Positions 5,571 to 5,688 of a DNA stretch of 5,688 nt are shown here, piece by piece. Position 1 is the first letter of the stretch; the number at the start of each line of letters is the position of its first letter. The notes under the pieces are model-generated. The model did no database searches, was not told the origin of the DNA, and worked only from the letters and a program-made list of their open reading frames with translations. Location of the stretch: the NCBI GenBank assembly GCA_937958365.1, contig CALFEW010000582.1:1-5688 (forward strand). Reading direction: 5' to 3'. The translations under genes and the position numbers were made by a program. The stretch is from an uncultured Chloroflexota bacterium. GTDB taxonomy: Bacteria > Chloroflexota > Anaerolineae > Promineifilales > Promineifilaceae.

Positions 5571-5688
5571 ATGAAATCCACAACGACACCGCTCCAAGTT
5601 TTTCTGGCTATTCTGGCCGCCGTCAGCGTGATGGCCCTGGCCTATTTTACCGCGCCGGTGTGGCGCGCCTTGTTGGTGGCGGCTATTT
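5571..5688 (+). CDS. Membrane protein, N-terminal fragment (runs off the window)
   Basis: The first 39 codons of an open frame that continues past the right edge. After a short polar start (MKSTTTP), residues 8-26 form a hydrophobic helix (LQVFLAILAAVSVMALAYF). A short TAPVWR turn follows, then a second hydrophobic run begins (ALLVAAI). Two closely spaced N-terminal helices suggest a polytopic inner-membrane protein rather than a secreted one. The pattern would fit the beginning of an AI-2E/PerM-type permease, but too little is visible to assign a family. Upstream is an extended -10 promoter; no clear Shine-Dalgarno precedes the ATG. The preceding ATPase is separated by 229 bp and a hairpin, so this gene is probably a separate transcription unit. 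Confidence 0.6.
   Translation, partial: MKSTTTPLQVFLAILAAVSVMALAYFTAPVWRALLVAAI

Overview
The window is a chromosomal segment of about 57% GC (estimated by eye). It carries two complete metabolic or housekeeping genes on the minus strand, one large cation pump on the plus strand, a toxin-antitoxin pair cut by the left edge, and a membrane-protein gene cut by the right edge. The gene style suggests an environmental, uncultured-type bacterium. The most likely group is the Chloroflexota (Anaerolineae-like), judged from an iterated ACGGCCGT octamer, hairpin-rich intergenic spacers and the flavour of the protein sequences. That placement is inference and was not tested.

Layout. From 1 to 415 (+) lie the 3' end of a short HicB-type antitoxin gene and a complete hicA toxin gene, with start and stop codons overlapping. 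Convergent to them (486-959, -) is a YbaK/ProX-type aminoacyl-tRNA deacylase. Upstream of that gene on the same strand (1021-2175, -) is a class V PLP aminotransferase of the alanine/serine-glyoxylate type. A spacer of 61 bp separates these two, and almost all of it is a 19-bp perfect inverted repeat built from 7-bp units. The aminotransferase has a clear TTGAAA-17-TATGAT promoter and a good Shine-Dalgarno sequence. A divergent spacer of about 430 bp (2176-2602) holds both outward promoters, a degenerate 10-bp-periodic repeat and a 14-bp GC-rich palindrome. From 2603 to 5341 (+) is a complete type IIA-like, Ca2+-ATPase-like P-type ATPase. It is followed by another hairpin, an extended -10 promoter and the start of a membrane protein at 5571.

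The genes do not form one pathway. The pump sets cation gradients, the aminotransferase handles glyoxylate/amino-acid nitrogen, the deacylase guards translation fidelity, and hicBA is an RNA-targeting toxin-antitoxin module. I see no new multi-gene system here. The two most informative signals are: (a) 12 exact copies of the palindrome ACGGCCGT in 5.7 kb, used in two reading frames within one gene, which points to a DNA-level, HIP1-like iterated motif; and (b) a P-type ATPase that keeps the Ca2+ site II ligands but has Lys and Gln in place of the two site I glutamates.
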